The notes beneath the pieces were generated by a model. It saw only the letters and a list, made by a program, of their open reading frames with translations, did not search any database and had not been told where the DNA came from. This document shows positions 12,509 to 64,000 of a stretch of DNA of 64,000 bases, one piece after another. This stretch comes from Myotis daubentonii. Its lineage: Eukaryota > Chordata > Mammalia > Chiroptera > Vespertilionidae. The stretch spans positions 14,245,715 through 14,309,714 of the forward strand of contig NC_081844.1 in NCBI RefSeq assembly GCF_963259705.1, given 5' to 3'. Each line of letters opens with the position of its first letter. Position 1 is the first letter of the stretch. The translations under genes were made by a program, and so were the position numbers.

Positions 12509-13134
12509 CTAGAGACCCGGTGCCGGAAAATTCATGCACTAGAGGGGGCTCCCTCATCCCAGCCTGCCCCCTCTCACAGTCCTGGAGCCCTCGGGGGTGG
12601 GAGGCACCCCGGTGATCAGGGGAAGGTGACATCCCCATCACACCTCTGCTGCTGCCACTGCCAGAAGCACAAACCTTGGGTGGCCCTGGGAGGCTGGGCA
12701 ACTGCCATCTGAGGCTTGCCTGTGCCTCAGGCTGGCCCTGGGCAGTTGGGGGGCTGAAGGGACTGGGAGACTCCGGAGGCGGGTGCCCGGGCAGGGCTGA
12801 GGGGACTGGGCACTGCTATCTTGTGGCTGTGGGTGCCACCATATTTGAGGGCATGGGAGTTAATTAGCATATTCTCTCCTTATTGGCTTTGGTTGCTGCC
12901 ATCTTTGAGGGTGGGGCAGTCAATTAGCATATTCTCTCCTTATTGGGTGTAGGCCCTGCCATCTTTGAGGGCAGGACAGTCAATTAGCATATTATCTCCT
13001 TATTGGCTGTGGGTGCTTCCATTTTTGAGGGCGGGGCAGTCAATTAGCATATTCCCTCCTTATTGTCTGTGGGCACTGCCATCTTTGCGACAGTGTGTGG
13101 GTCAATTAGCATATTCCCTCTTTATTAGATAGGA
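12509..13134 (-). mobile_element. Helitron carrying a 60-bp minisatellite
   Basis: CTAGAGACCCGGTGCCGGAAAATTCATGCAC opens the element (reverse-complement tail with eroded hairpin), and TTTATTAGATAGGA closes it. The middle is GC-rich like other copies, and the head-proximal half is a tandem array (listed separately). Confidence 0.85.
12823..13100. repeat. 60-bp minisatellite, about 4.5 tandem copies
   Basis: The period is exactly 60 bases. Each monomer contains CAATTAGCATATT, CTCCTTATTGG, a variable GTGGGTGC-type run, and GCCATCTTTGAGGG. Monomer starts fall at 12841, 12901, 12961 and 13021, with partial units on both sides. The array lies inside a Helitron and its monomer includes the element's head sequence, suggesting duplication of the 5' terminus. 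Confidence 0.9.
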
Positions 13135-14573
13135 TGATACAAAATGTAACCTTTGTCACTCAGTGTAAAGCCATTATGTTCTCAGATATTAAATTCCCTC
13201 AATGGCAAATTTGAATGTACTACTGTGTACATTTCAAAAAAAGTTAAATACTCTTACACAGGTGAAAATATCTACTTTATTCATTCAGTGGTGATATGAG
13301 ATTCTAGCTCATATGATATGAGGAGCTTTTAGCTAGTTTCTCAGTTCATAGAATGCAGAGCAGTTATAAATAATTACTCCATTGCCCTGACAAGTGATGA
13401 ATTTACTGGTGAAAAGTTGGGGAAATGTCCTAATTTGAGCATATATCTTGTTGCCTGGTGGGGTTCATTTCTTACTATGTGTGACCAGAGTGTGGGGTAA
13501 GACAAAGAGCCAAGAGAGTGCATATGTGAAAGACCCCCCAGGGTAGCAGTGTGAGCGCCCAGGAAAAAGGCAGATCTGGGTTCTCCAGTTTGATCCAGCA
13601 GCAGTATCATTAGGTACACTTCTTTTGAGTCTCCGCAGCAGGAAGAGTTGTATCCCTTCTGAGCCACTGATTTTTACTCATTTGATTGGTTGTTTTTGCT
13701 CTGTTTATGTGGTTTTATTCTCCTTGTTTATAGTATGTTGTTTTAAATTCATGTATGCTCTAAATCTGTCAATGCTGTTTACCTCTCTTGTTTGTTTACT
13801 TCTCTTGTTTGTTTCCTTTTTTATTTTTAGGTAGTTTGGAGTAAAACTTGGAGCTCATACTTACCAAACATGGAAGGCCATGTGTTTTATATTTCACTGG
13901 TGTCATCTGACCCATGACTTTAAGATTTCTAGAATGTTTTTGTTGTCCTGTTTTCTCTCTTAACTATTCCTTCTTCTTTTGTTGGATTTTTCTAAACCTC
14001 CTCAATTTGCATATGCACAAATGTATGCATATATTTAATGAAGGGTGGTAACATAAATATATAGAGGGATTCATTAAAAATAAAGACAATGCTTCAGTTC
14101 ATTCTAATCTCAATAAACCTGATAAATCATGACTTCATCCATACTATTGTTTAACCTCATTATCTCCCCAGAATGTCCTTTTCCTCTTTCCCCATTTTAG
14201 AACTAATAAAATGCCTATAATTTAAGATTTAAATAGCACTTTCCTGAGAAACTTCTCATGCCCTTACCTGATAAACACTTATTCCCATGTGCTCTTTGTG
14301 ATGGCATTTTAATGACTTATATCTCTTTTAGGGATTATTTTATTTCTCTGTTTATTCATGTCAGTCTTTAGAATGAGGTCCTGAGTCCCTGGACAGCAGG
14401 GAAAGAGGTTAATCTTTCTATCTCAAGTGTCAACATAGTAAATGGGGTTGTAAATGTTTGAATTGAAAGAAAAAAAAAAAAACTTGTTAAACAAAGACTT
14501 TTTGAGTAGTTACCATTTCCAGGTTCCAGTCACAAGAATGGGGAGAAAAGTCAAAAGTGATTTCAGAAGAAGC
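13135..14573. other. Intergenic, nothing recognised
   Basis: No gene seen. An open frame at 13374-13667 (minus, 97 codons) lacks any recognisable domain. The rest is T-rich. Confidence 0.35.
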
Positions 14574-14790
14574 TAATGGTTCTCAACCTTCTGGCCCTTT
14601 AAATACAGTTCCTCATGTTGTGACCCAACCATAAAATTATTTTCGTTGCTGCTTCATAACTGTAATGTTGCTACTGGTATGAATTGTAATGTAAATATCT
14701 GATATGCAGGGTGGTCTTAGCCGACCCCTGTGAAAGGGTCGTTTGACAGTCAAAGGGGTCGTGACCCACAGGTTGAGAATTGCTGACAAA
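14574..14790. mobile_element. hAT-type non-autonomous transposon (MITE)
   Basis: The ends are imperfect inverted repeats: ATGGTTCTCAACCTTCTGGC at 14575-14594 and CACAGGTTGAGAATTGCT near 14768-14785. Inside is the TGTGACCCAACC and AGGGTCG...GGGGTCGTGACCC arrangement typical of mammalian hAT MITEs. No transposase is present. I could not confirm an 8-bp target duplication. Confidence 0.65.
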
Positions 14791-14959
14791 TGGCATATAA
14801 TTTGACTGCACCATCAGATAAATTCTCACTGCTAACATTATGTACAAGAAATTGTAGCTGGAGATAAAATGGAACTGAGCATTCTTATATTGTGTCTGCC
14901 TTTCTGTGCCAAATAGTTTTACTGCAGGCACTATAGTTGTCTAGAATAAACTAAAAATT

Positions 14960-15120
14960 TAGATTTAGACTAGTTGGATTGAAGTCCCTAGTCCAACATT
15001 TATTAGCTGTGACCTAGAGAAAAATCATCTATTGTCATTTTTATCTTTGTTTGCTCATCTATAAAATGAGGACTATGGTCCTTCACATAGGATTTTTATA
15101 AGGGTTAAGTGAAATCATAT
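14960..15120 (+). repeat. MIR SINE fossil
   Basis: The order TTAGCTGTGACC, TTGCTCATCTATAAAATGAG, AAGGGTTAAGTGAAAT follows the conserved core of mammalian-wide MIR elements. It ends next to a dinucleotide repeat. Confidence 0.6.
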
Positions 15121-15147
15121 ACACACACACACACACACACACACATA
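15119..15147. repeat. (CA)n microsatellite
   Basis: About 13 CA units, directly after the MIR fossil. Confidence 0.95.
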
Positions 15148-15198
15148 CACAATCTTGTAAAAATCATAGTTCACTATACAGATATAAAACTGCACCTA

Positions 15199-15545
15199 CT
15201 AGAGGCCCGGTGCACAGATTTGTGCACTGGTGGGGTCCCTCAGACTGGCCTGTGGGGATCGGGCCCAAACCAGCTCTTTGACATCCCCTGAGGGGTCCCG
15301 GATTGTGAGAGGGTGCAGGCCAGGCCGAAGGATTCTATCAGTGCATGATCATGGTTGGGGAGGGACCGTGGGAGGGTTCCAGAGTGTGTCCAGCCTATCT
15401 TGCCGAGTACCAATCGGCCAGACCCCAGCAGCAAGCTAACCTACTGGTAGGAGAATCTGCCCTCTGGTGGTCAGTATGCATCATAGTGACTGGTCAAATG
15501 GTCGAATGGTCAGACACTTATCATATTTGGCTTTTTTATATAGGA
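15199..15545 (-). mobile_element. Helitron, complete 347-bp copy
   Basis: CTAGAGGCCCGGTGCACAGA and TTTGTGCAC form the reversed tail hairpin, and TTTATATAGGA is the reversed head. Interior landmarks (CCCCTGAGGGGTCCCGGATT, CCCTCTGGTGGTCAGT) are shared with the copies at 17415 and 61790. Flanking bases fit A/T insertion. Confidence 0.9.
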
Positions 15546-16885
15546 AGATATTTGAATTTTTTAAAAAAATAAATTTACATCTACATTTGGCTGTGATTTC
15601 ATTTTTCATAAGAGCTTTGTGAATTCAATGGTCATTGATTTCCCCAAAATTCAGCGTCATTGTACATGGCAGCCTCAAATCTAAGACAGTGTTTGGCTTA
15701 GCACATTGTAACATAAGAGGAATCTCAGTAGGTATTTGAAGATTAATTCTGAAGTCACTTCAGATACAGAGTAAAATACCAAGAACAATAGAGAATAACC
15801 AAGAAAATATATGCAAATGATAAGTAACTTTGACCTACTTCTTTCTCAAAGACCTGTGAAGTAATAACCTGTGCCGTGAGGGTCCTCACCTCTGACAAAC
15901 CTGGAAAGAGTCGTCCTCTGGATAGATCATTGACAAAGGTACATTATCTCCCTTTCTAGACCATGGACATCTGTCTTCTCTTTTTATTTTTATACTCCAT
16001 GCTACCTTACACATTTCTTAAAAAACTCTCTTTGGAAATTGACAAGTTATGAATTAATTGCATTTTATAGATGAGAAAATTTAAAGATGCACAAAGAATT
16101 TAATTTATTTACTAAGTCTAAAAAGCTAGTTATTAGCAGAGTCAGAAGGACTGCCTCTGCATTTATCCCATTGTGCTGTCTACCTTCCCCATTCAATGTT
16201 ATTTATTTAGTTAGTTCGTAAGTTAGTTATATACTCTTTCTTATTCTCTCCTGAATATCTCCTGGTCTCCCATGTGACACTTGAACTTTCTGCTGGATCT
16301 GCTCTGCCCTTCCATTGGCAGGCAAGACTAAAGGAGTTTCTGCCTAGACTTGACTCCTGCAGACTCCATTTCAATTATAGTTACAAATTATTCCGAAAGA
16401 CTCACAAATCTCTGTAAGTAATTTCACAGATGTTAAAAAATGTAGAAAGCCAAATTGGGGGTTCAGAACAATTTACAAGAGAAAAATGCTGTGTGCTGGG
16501 TCATAACACTTGACCTGTGAATCTGGAGTCTTTTTTACAAGAAATGCAACAATTTTTACTGTTCAGAAGCTGAGACCATCTTTCTCAGAAATTACTGGGA
16601 CATCAGGAGGAGACCATTACCTCATAGTTATATTCCCACCCCTTTGGTTTTCACTTAGATAAACTTATGAAATTCCTTTAATCATTACTCCCACCAGGAT
16701 TGCACACCAAGGATCTCAACACAGAAATGATGCAGATGCTCTGTAAGGCTAAGAAAGAAATCTCAGACATAGTTCTTGGTAAGAAGAGGATAGCACCAAC
16801 ACTGATTTAAAACAAATTTCTAAAATATTAGGTATAAAGTCAGTAAAATGATCCCCTGAGGGGTCCTGGATTAGAACACATTCTA
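15546..16885. other. Intergenic with a minus-strand MIR remnant
   Basis: No gene seen. Around 16065-16165, TTTTATAGATGAGAAAATTTAAAG followed by a GTCAGAAGGACTGCCT context resembles a MIR core in reverse. The remainder is unassigned. Confidence 0.4.
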
Positions 16886-17414
16886 AAATGTGTTCGCCAT
16901 CAAAGAAGTACAAATTAAAACAAAGTATGAACAGCATTATTTGACTAGAAAATGAGCAAGGGTAAAAAATATTAATATGAATGGTGAGGATGTGGAGCCC
17001 TACAAACTGTTTTCAGATGCTTTAAGCAGAAAATAAATAGACTAAAATGGTATCAGACTATTTAGCTTTAAAAAGATATAAAATTCTGATACATTCTACA
17101 ACATGGATGAAACTTGAAAACATTATGCTCAGTGAAATAAGCCATTAGATAAAAGAAAAAAACAGAGCATAATACCACTTACTAGTATATCTAGTACCTA
17201 AAATAGGCAAGTTCATATAAGTAGAATAGAGGTTACTAGGGGTTAGGGGAAGGAGTAATTGATTGTTATTTAATGGGTACAGAGTTTCTGTTTGTGGTAA
17301 TGAACAAATTCTGAAAATGGATAGTAGTGATGGTTATACAGCATTATGAATATCCTCAATGCCACTGAATTGTAAATTTGAAATTGGTTAAAATGGTTAA
17401 TTTTTATGTATATA
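16886..17414 (+). mobile_element. Old LINE-1 ORF2 3' end and 3' UTR
   Basis: ACAACATGGATGAAACTTGAAAACATTATGCT (17098-17129, shortened here) is the ORF2 C-terminal signature. It is followed by a typical L1 3' UTR ending at about 17400 with GTAAATTTGAAATTGGTTAA. Frames are broken. A Helitron abuts its 3' end. Confidence 0.7.
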
Positions 17415-17842
17415 CTAGAGGCCCAGTGCATGACATTCATGCAGCTAGGGGGTAGGGTGTCTCTCAGCTCGGCCTGCGCCCTTTCGCAGTCCAGGACACC
17501 TCGGAGGATGTCCACCTGCCAACTTAGGCCTGATCCCCCTGAGCCTAAGCTGGCGGTCAGACATTCCTCTCACGGTCTGGGGCTCTCACTGTCCAGGACC
17601 CCTCACCCCTTACCGCCCACCTGCAGCAGAGGTGGGAGAGGGTCCCGCCACTGCCACTGTGCTCATCAGCTGTGAGCCTGGCTTCTGGCTGAGCAGTTCT
17701 CCCCCTGTGGGAGTGCACTGACCACCAGGGGGCAGCTCCTGTATTGAGCATCTGTCCCCTGGTGGTCAGTGCACGTCATGTCATAGTGATCGGTTGTTCC
17801 GCTATTCAGTTGATTTGCATATTAGGGTTTTATTATATAGGA
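17415..17842 (-). mobile_element. Helitron, near-full HeliBat-type copy (428 bp)
   Basis: Reversed tail CTAGAGGCCCAGTGCATGAC with hairpin; reversed head TTTATTATATAGGA. The interior keeps the paired segments ACCACCAGGGGGCAG (17722) and CCCCTGGTGGTCAGTGCAC (17757), which form an internal inverted repeat. It lies between two L1 fragments. Confidence 0.92.
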
Positions 17843-18705
17843 TTTTTTAAAAATCCACAAATAACCAGATTTAAAAGTGGGCAAAGCACCTAAACAGTCA
17901 TTTTCCCAAAGAAGACATACAAATGGCTAACAGGTAAACAAAAAGTTGTTTAAATTCACTAATCATCTGGGAAATTCAAATTAAAAACACAATGAAATAT
18001 TACCTCCCACTTGTTAGGATGGCTATTATTAAATTGATCAGTAAAAACAAGAGTTTGTGAGGGTGTGAATTAAAGGGACTACCTCTGCACTGTTGGTGGA
18101 AATGTAAATTGGTACAGTCACTATGAAAAACAGTATGCAGAGTTCTCAAAAAGTTAAAAATAGAACTGTCATATGATTTAGCAACCCCACTTCTGTATAT
18201 TTATCTAAATTGAAATCAGGATCTTGAAGAGTTACTTTCAATCCCATGTTTGTTGATTCACAAGAGCAGAAATGTAGAAACAATGCAAATGTCCATCAAT
18301 GGATCAATGGATTTAAATACTATGGTATATACATACAATGGAATAATATTCAGCCTTAAAAAGGAAATGAAACATGTCAACAACCTAGGTGAACCTGGAG
18401 GGCATTATGCTAAGTGAACTAAGCCAATCACAGAAGAACAAATATTGCATGACTTCATTTATATGTGATATCAAAATAGTTAAACTCGTGAAAGCAATGC
18501 TTAGAATGTAGTTGCCAGGGATTAGGAAGGGGAAATGGGGATTTGTTACTCAAAGGGTATAACATTTTATTTATTCAAGGTGAACAAGATCAGAGATCTG
18601 CTGTACACATTGTGCCTATATATGTCAATATAGTATTGTACACTTAAAAATCTATTAATAGGGTAGATCCCATGTTGTGCTCTTACCACAATATATTCTT
18701 TTTTT
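17843..18705 (+). mobile_element. Old LINE-1 ORF2 C-terminal region and 3' UTR
   Basis: Signatures in order: GGCTAACAGGTAAACA, AATTCAAATTAAAAAC, GTCCATCAATGGATCAATGG, GGAATAATATTCAGCCTTAA, and an L1 3' UTR to about 18690. Frames are broken by several stops. Similar in age to the copy at 16886 but with a different extent. Confidence 0.75.
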
Positions 18706-18922
18706 AACTTTTTAAAAATTGATTTTTGATAGAGAGGAAGAGAAAGACACAGACACACACACACACACACACACACAGAAACATCAATTTGTTGTTCCAC
18801 TTCTTTATGCATTAATTGGTTGATTCTTGTATGTGCCCTGACCAGGGGTTAAACCTGCAACCACAGCCCATAGCATATTGGGATGATGTTCTAACCAACT
18901 GATCTACTGGGCTAAGGCATAT
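18706..18922 (-). mobile_element. VES-type SINE with internal (CA)n
   Basis: Reversed SINE: GATTTTTGATAGAGAGGAAG near the tail, CCCTGACCAGGGGTTAAACC as the B-box region (18836-18855), and GATCTACTGGGCTAAGGCA as the head. A (CA)n run at 18751-18776 replaces part of the GA-rich tail. Confidence 0.8.
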
Positions 18923-21900
18923 AAAATATTATTTTAAAAATAAAATATAAGCTTCAATACAAACTATGAGAGAAAAGAGTTCAATTTTAACTAGGAGATG
19001 CCCTCATAAATTACATACCATCATTTTCCTCTGCTTAGAGATTTAGTGTCCATGACATTCTCACTTACTTAGCTAGTAATAAGAGTCATGGTATGAATTG
19101 AGCAGCATAGCAAACATCCCAGGCTAATTGTTGAGCAATGTCTAAAGTGGTCATTAACAAATAAAGGTCTTTTTCTGGAAGCAGCAGCAAAGACTAGAGA
19201 AATTCAAGAGCAAATGTGCTAAGATGGTTGCAAACTATGTTGTTTGAGGCTTTCCCTTTAAGGAGTCAGGAGCTTTCCTGATGAGGTGGATCTCAGCATC
19301 ACCAACAGAACTATGCCACTCCCTGGCTGGCCCTGGTAGACAGATCTACCAGTAGCCTATGAAGGAAAAATAACCTGGGCAGAGAAGAATATGCAAGATT
19401 TACTTATGAACCCACCTCTTCCTATATTACACTCAGAATGCTAGTGTACCAACGTTCTTTAGCTCAAGGGATAGAATATATCATCAAATATATAAAATGT
19501 GAGAATATTTTACAGGTTAAAATAAAACTTTTAAAACACAAAGGTGAGCCACCTGGAAATATTTGTGTTGCTGAGTGATTAGGAACATGGTACTCAAATG
19601 GCTGAGGAAGATATAATTTTTGAAAAATAGTTCCTTTGAGGGACACTAATAAAGTTTAGACCAAATTTGCTTTGCGAATTTCATTTTAGAAGTAAAACTG
19701 TGGAAACAAAAGGAAAAAAAGTTAATTGGCAGGCCTTTATAAAACTAATGTGAGAAAAGAAGAGAATGTTACTAAGCAAAGATGAGAAACATTATAAAAT
19801 GCCTTAAAATTAGTACAAAATGAGCATTGATAGTATTGAACATAAAATCAAAAATTTTGGAGCTAAAATTAAGTAACTCAGCAAAAATATCCCCCAAAAA
19901 ATAGGTAAAAAAAAAAGTGAGAAAGAACATGATTATTTGAGAAGACTGGATCAGTGATCTCAAGCAGATAATCAGTACCCATAACAAAGAGAACGGAATA
20001 AGTTAAAGAAAATATGAAAAAACATTTTTTGAGATGATGGAAATCCTGTTAAATATAGTAGTTAAGTCTATGTAAACCAGTCTGAATATTTGAAACATTT
20101 GAACTCTACCTGTTTTGTAGAAGTTATCATTTGCTATACAACTAATTCCCCCAAATCAGAGCAACTTAAAAGTCAACATAGTTTTCAATCTCATGTTCTC
20201 TGTGCTTGTAAAATGTGAACGAAATTTAGCTGAGTCTTCTGCTTCAGTTTCTCTCCCAAGGTGTCAGTCAAGATCCAACGGGGATGAGAGCTGTTTCCAA
20301 GTTCATTCAATGGATGTTGGCAGAATTAGATCCTTGAGGGTTGTTGGACTGAAGTGTTCACTTTCTCACTGGCTGTTAGCCAGAGGTCATCCTCAATTCT
20401 TTACCACATAGGTGTCATTATTACCAACTTAAACAATAGCATAGCTCCATCCTGATCGCAACTAAAGCTTGCTTTCCTTTTTCTGCATACTTCATGATTT
20501 CATACAAAGGTAAAAGCATCCCCAAAGTCGTAAGAGGCAGTAACTGACTGAAGTGCTAAGGATTATTTAGAGATACCCCATGGTACACCACTTCTAGAGT
20601 ACTCGGAAAAGATCACAGTTTAACCTGTTACGATTTTTAAAAAGTAGAGAAGGTAATAACGCCTAATTATCAAAAAGGTTTGGTGGCCTACATGAGGTGG
20701 TTAAATGTCATGTTGGTACAATTCCCTTAAAGTTAGTATGTTGTAGATCTAGCTTGGAAACAGGACTGTGAAATCAAAGTCTTTGCTTTAAATTGTCTAA
20801 ATTGGGCTACAGTTCAGCCCAGCAGGAAACTTTGTAAGGCTTCAAAGCCTTAGGAAAAGAGAATGCTTTTTTCTGTCGTCCTCCTGTCTTCCATCTCCAT
20901 AAACATCAAGGACCTAGTGCCATCATTTCAGAATCTACAGGAATATGTTTTATCTCTAGCTCAGGTTATGTAGGTGGCTGGTTGAAAAGTCATAGGTTCA
21001 AGATTCCCATTTTGTCAATCTTAAAAGAATGAGACAGGGACAGGAATGAAAACAAATCAAATAACAACAAAACCAGCCAAGATTAATAGATTGATCACAC
21101 GTAAGATTATGGCCTTGCTGCAAATAGCAATTTATTTCTGGGTTAGGGCAGGGTCTTCTGAAACCTCACACTGCAGATAAAGCAATATGTTTAATGTGTT
21201 CTCGAGTAAACTCCCACATGGAAAGAAAGGCTGCTACAATGACAATGATCTGACAGATGGACTCTGGGATTACTGGGGATTGAGCTTCGCTTTTGAGGCC
21301 AGAATGAATTTATCTAGAAATTCACACTGCAAGGGCAAATGAACATCATATGGGCAAAGTCCGTCCTGGAAAGGAAGGCCAATAAGGCCAGATCTGTGCT
21401 GCAAATGGGTAAAGCAGGCCAAGTATAAAAAATGTACAGCAGTATTGATGAAGTGGAAAGTATGGGCCTTAATAATGGAGCAGCTATTTTATTAGTTGAG
21501 ATGACTTCTGTTACAAGTAAGAGAAAATTCAACTTGAAATTGCTTAAACAATAAGAAATTTTATTGATCATATCAATAGGAAGTCCCAACAAAGTATGGG
21601 GTGTCTCCAGCAGTTACTAATCGACCAGTTCAATAACATCATTAAAAGACCAGGATTTATTCTTTTCATCTTTCTGCTCTACCTTGTTCTGTATATCAGT
21701 CTTGCCCTCATAGTTGCCACATGGCTGCGACACTACCAGACAGGAAATCCAGATGCCAACATCCAGAAGGAACAAGGAGATCTTCCCCATAAATTCCCCA
21801 GCATGTCTCCTTTCTTGTCTCATTGGCTAAAACAGAGAGAGCTACACTCACCTCCAAATCAACCACCAGTAAGGGAGATTAGATTCTTATGTTGACTTAG

Positions 21901-22748
21901 AGTAGTAGAGATTTACCCATTAGAGTGAGAATTATTCTTTTAAAACATGGACAACTGAACAAATTGGCGTAATGGAAACAAGAAAGAAGAGGGTTATTTG
22001 GCAGGCAACCAGCGATGTTGGCTCATCAGCAGCCAACTAAGCAGATGGTTGCTATGAGCCTGTGATTAGTGTTGACAGACCATTTGATTAATTTTAATAA
22101 GCGGGAAATCTGGATGTTTATACAAGATGTCCCAACTTTTAAATATTGGCAATAAATTTAAAAACACTTAAAAATACTTTGTGACCCAAATTATTCAGGT
22201 CCAATATGAATAAATCCGCAATTCATACATGTCTGGAAGGCTACCAGTTTACAATCTCTAATTTGTTTTTTAATTTAACTGAAAGTTCTTTACTTAGAAA
22301 GTGAAGCTCACTTTAAACTCACCAGTAACTAAATTATACAAATTTCTATGAAAAATATTTTTATTAGTAAAGTTTATTCAATTTTAGTAAACCTCAAATT
22401 ACACAACTAATATGGATTATAGAAGATAATGTAGGAAACATATTATTTAAATCAGAAAATGGTTATATACTTTTTCTTTTTAACAAAGGGTTCTAATTTG
22501 ACAGGTTAATAGTTAAAACAATTGAGTTGTTGTTAGTCTTCTAATGATAAATGTACTATTTTCTCCCATCCTTCCCAGTTTTCTTTGATTACTTCTTTAT
22601 TTGTTTTCATTACAGGGTGAATTAATTCCTACCAAACCTAATTAGAAATTTCAGCTTCATAGCTGTATCTGTAGAGTCATCTTCCTTCCCTATGTAGAAT
22701 ATAAATTTTAAATTCAAAGATTCTCAAAAGTACATCTCTCTTAAACAT
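18923..22748. other. Downstream flank of ADAM28, ancient repeats only
   Basis: No exon recognised, and in particular none resembling the next ADAM-cluster gene. Segments at about 20120-20420 and 21480-21900 look like ancient mammalian interspersed repeats, the second ending in CACATGGCTGCGACACTACC-type sequence, but I cannot name their families. Open frames here are short and unsupported. Confidence 0.4.
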
Positions 22749-22754
22749 TTTATT
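22749..22754 (-). promoter_or_regulatory. ADAM28: Candidate ADAM28 poly(A) signal
   Basis: AATAAA on the minus strand, about 155 bases after the stop codon. A second AATAAA lies at 22596-22601. Neither can be chosen from sequence alone, and the real 3' UTR may be longer. Confidence 0.35.
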
Positions 22755-22909
22755 TCATCTCTTCAAAGTATAACATGAATCAAGAAATGTTAACCTCTTT
22801 GGGTATCAAGAGCAAATAGTAGTGAGATAACCCATATATTTCTCTTCTATCAGGTTGTCCCATTATTCAAGTTGATCATTTACCCACCAGTCCTTGATAA
22901 GCTGTTGCT

Positions 22910-63618
<40,709 letters not shown>

Positions 63619-64000
63619 CTGGAGACAAAGAAAAAAGTCATAGTTACTCATGCTAATTATGAAGTTCAGTGATCAAAGTGAGAGCTTTCCCTGGGTGTGC
63701 AGTGAAGTTTTAATTCCTGAGGGCCTCGTCCTAACCCCTTACAAGTTCAGGCAGTCGTGAGTAGTAGGGAACAATGTCTGATTTGTTGTCCGACTTTGCT
63801 TACTGGCATGAAGAAAGACTTGAGGAAGAAATGAAACTGAGGGGAAAGTTGGTAAATAGTGGCTGAAAAGAGTGCTGTTCCTCACCAGTTGAAGGTAATT
63901 GTATTTCCTAGCCCTTCAGTCACCAGTGACTGTTCAAGTTTATTGAAAATTCCCTTGCATTTGGCAGTTAGGGTCCTCCCAGCATTTCTGCCGAGCCTTC

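Noticed and set aside
12823..13100. Regularly spaced 60-base repeats looking like a CRISPR array
   Set aside because: Units are contiguous with no unique spacers, diverged from each other, and inside a eukaryotic Helitron.
13374..13667. 97-codon minus-strand frame
   Set aside because: No family resemblance, no splice context, no repeat assignment.
16851..16876. Segment ATCCCCTGAGGGGTCCTGGA resembling the Helitron interior at 15279
   Set aside because: Only about 22 bases, partly palindromic, no ends; could be a tiny remnant or chance.
21596..21895. 99-codon plus-strand frame with a hydrophobic stretch
   Set aside because: Located in an ancient interspersed repeat-like region; no signal of conservation or gene structure.
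1..22909. Search for ADAMDEC1, expected downstream of ADAM28 by human gene order
   Set aside because: No exon with the expected prodomain or protease motifs could be found by eye on the minus strand; it probably starts beyond the left edge.

Overview
The window is mammalian nuclear DNA, almost certainly from a vespertilionid (vesper) bat. The sequence is AT-rich and intron-dominated. It carries many Helitrons of the HeliBat type (tail hairpin of the GTGCACGAAATTCGTGCAC kind followed by CTAG, heads such as TCCTATATAATAAA), many VES-type tRNA-derived SINEs, young LINE-1-related elements and a Tc1-like DNA transposon. That combination is characteristic of vesper bats; I cannot determine the genus.

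The only protein-coding host gene I can support is ADAM28, on the minus strand. Twenty exons lie between 63618 and 22910. They encode 700 residues in one continuous frame: the end of the first prodomain exons, the prodomain with its cysteine switch, the metalloprotease with an intact zinc motif ([12 protein letters not shown]), disintegrin, cysteine-rich, EGF-like, transmembrane and cytoplasmic parts, and the stop codon. The signal peptide and roughly the first 75 residues lie beyond the right edge. All internal junctions have AG acceptors and GT donors and the phases match. Exon 36484-36679 reads straight through its donor into a short tail followed by an AATAAA, a plausible secreted ADAM28 isoform.

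Layout. 1-22.9 kb: sequence downstream of ADAM28 with no gene I can recognise, holding seven or more Helitrons, LINE-1 tails, SINEs, MIR remnants and a 60-bp minisatellite in two orientations. 22.9-31 kb: cytoplasmic, membrane and EGF exons with intronic SINEs and L1 tails. 31-40 kb: cysteine-rich, disintegrin and catalytic exons; here an ancient repeat is split by two Helitrons, one with a GC-rich internal tandem array. 40.2-44.1 kb: a twin-primed (5'-inverted) L1 carrying a Tc1-like transposon with long inverted repeats and a broken transposase. 44.2-53.1 kb: the largest repeat cluster, in the intron between the two exons just before the zinc-motif exon. It has a SINE split by two SINEs and a Helitron, then a half-LINE (L1 5' end plus ORF1 only) with a second half-LINE inserted inside it. 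Both have intact ORF1 and perfect target-site duplications. 53-64 kb: prodomain and early protease exons with LINE2 and MIR fossils, one Helitron and one young SINE.

Most of the window is therefore a layered record of transposition around one metalloprotease gene. The most interesting non-host elements are the two nested ORF1-only retroelements. They share the 5' module but have unrelated 3' tails.
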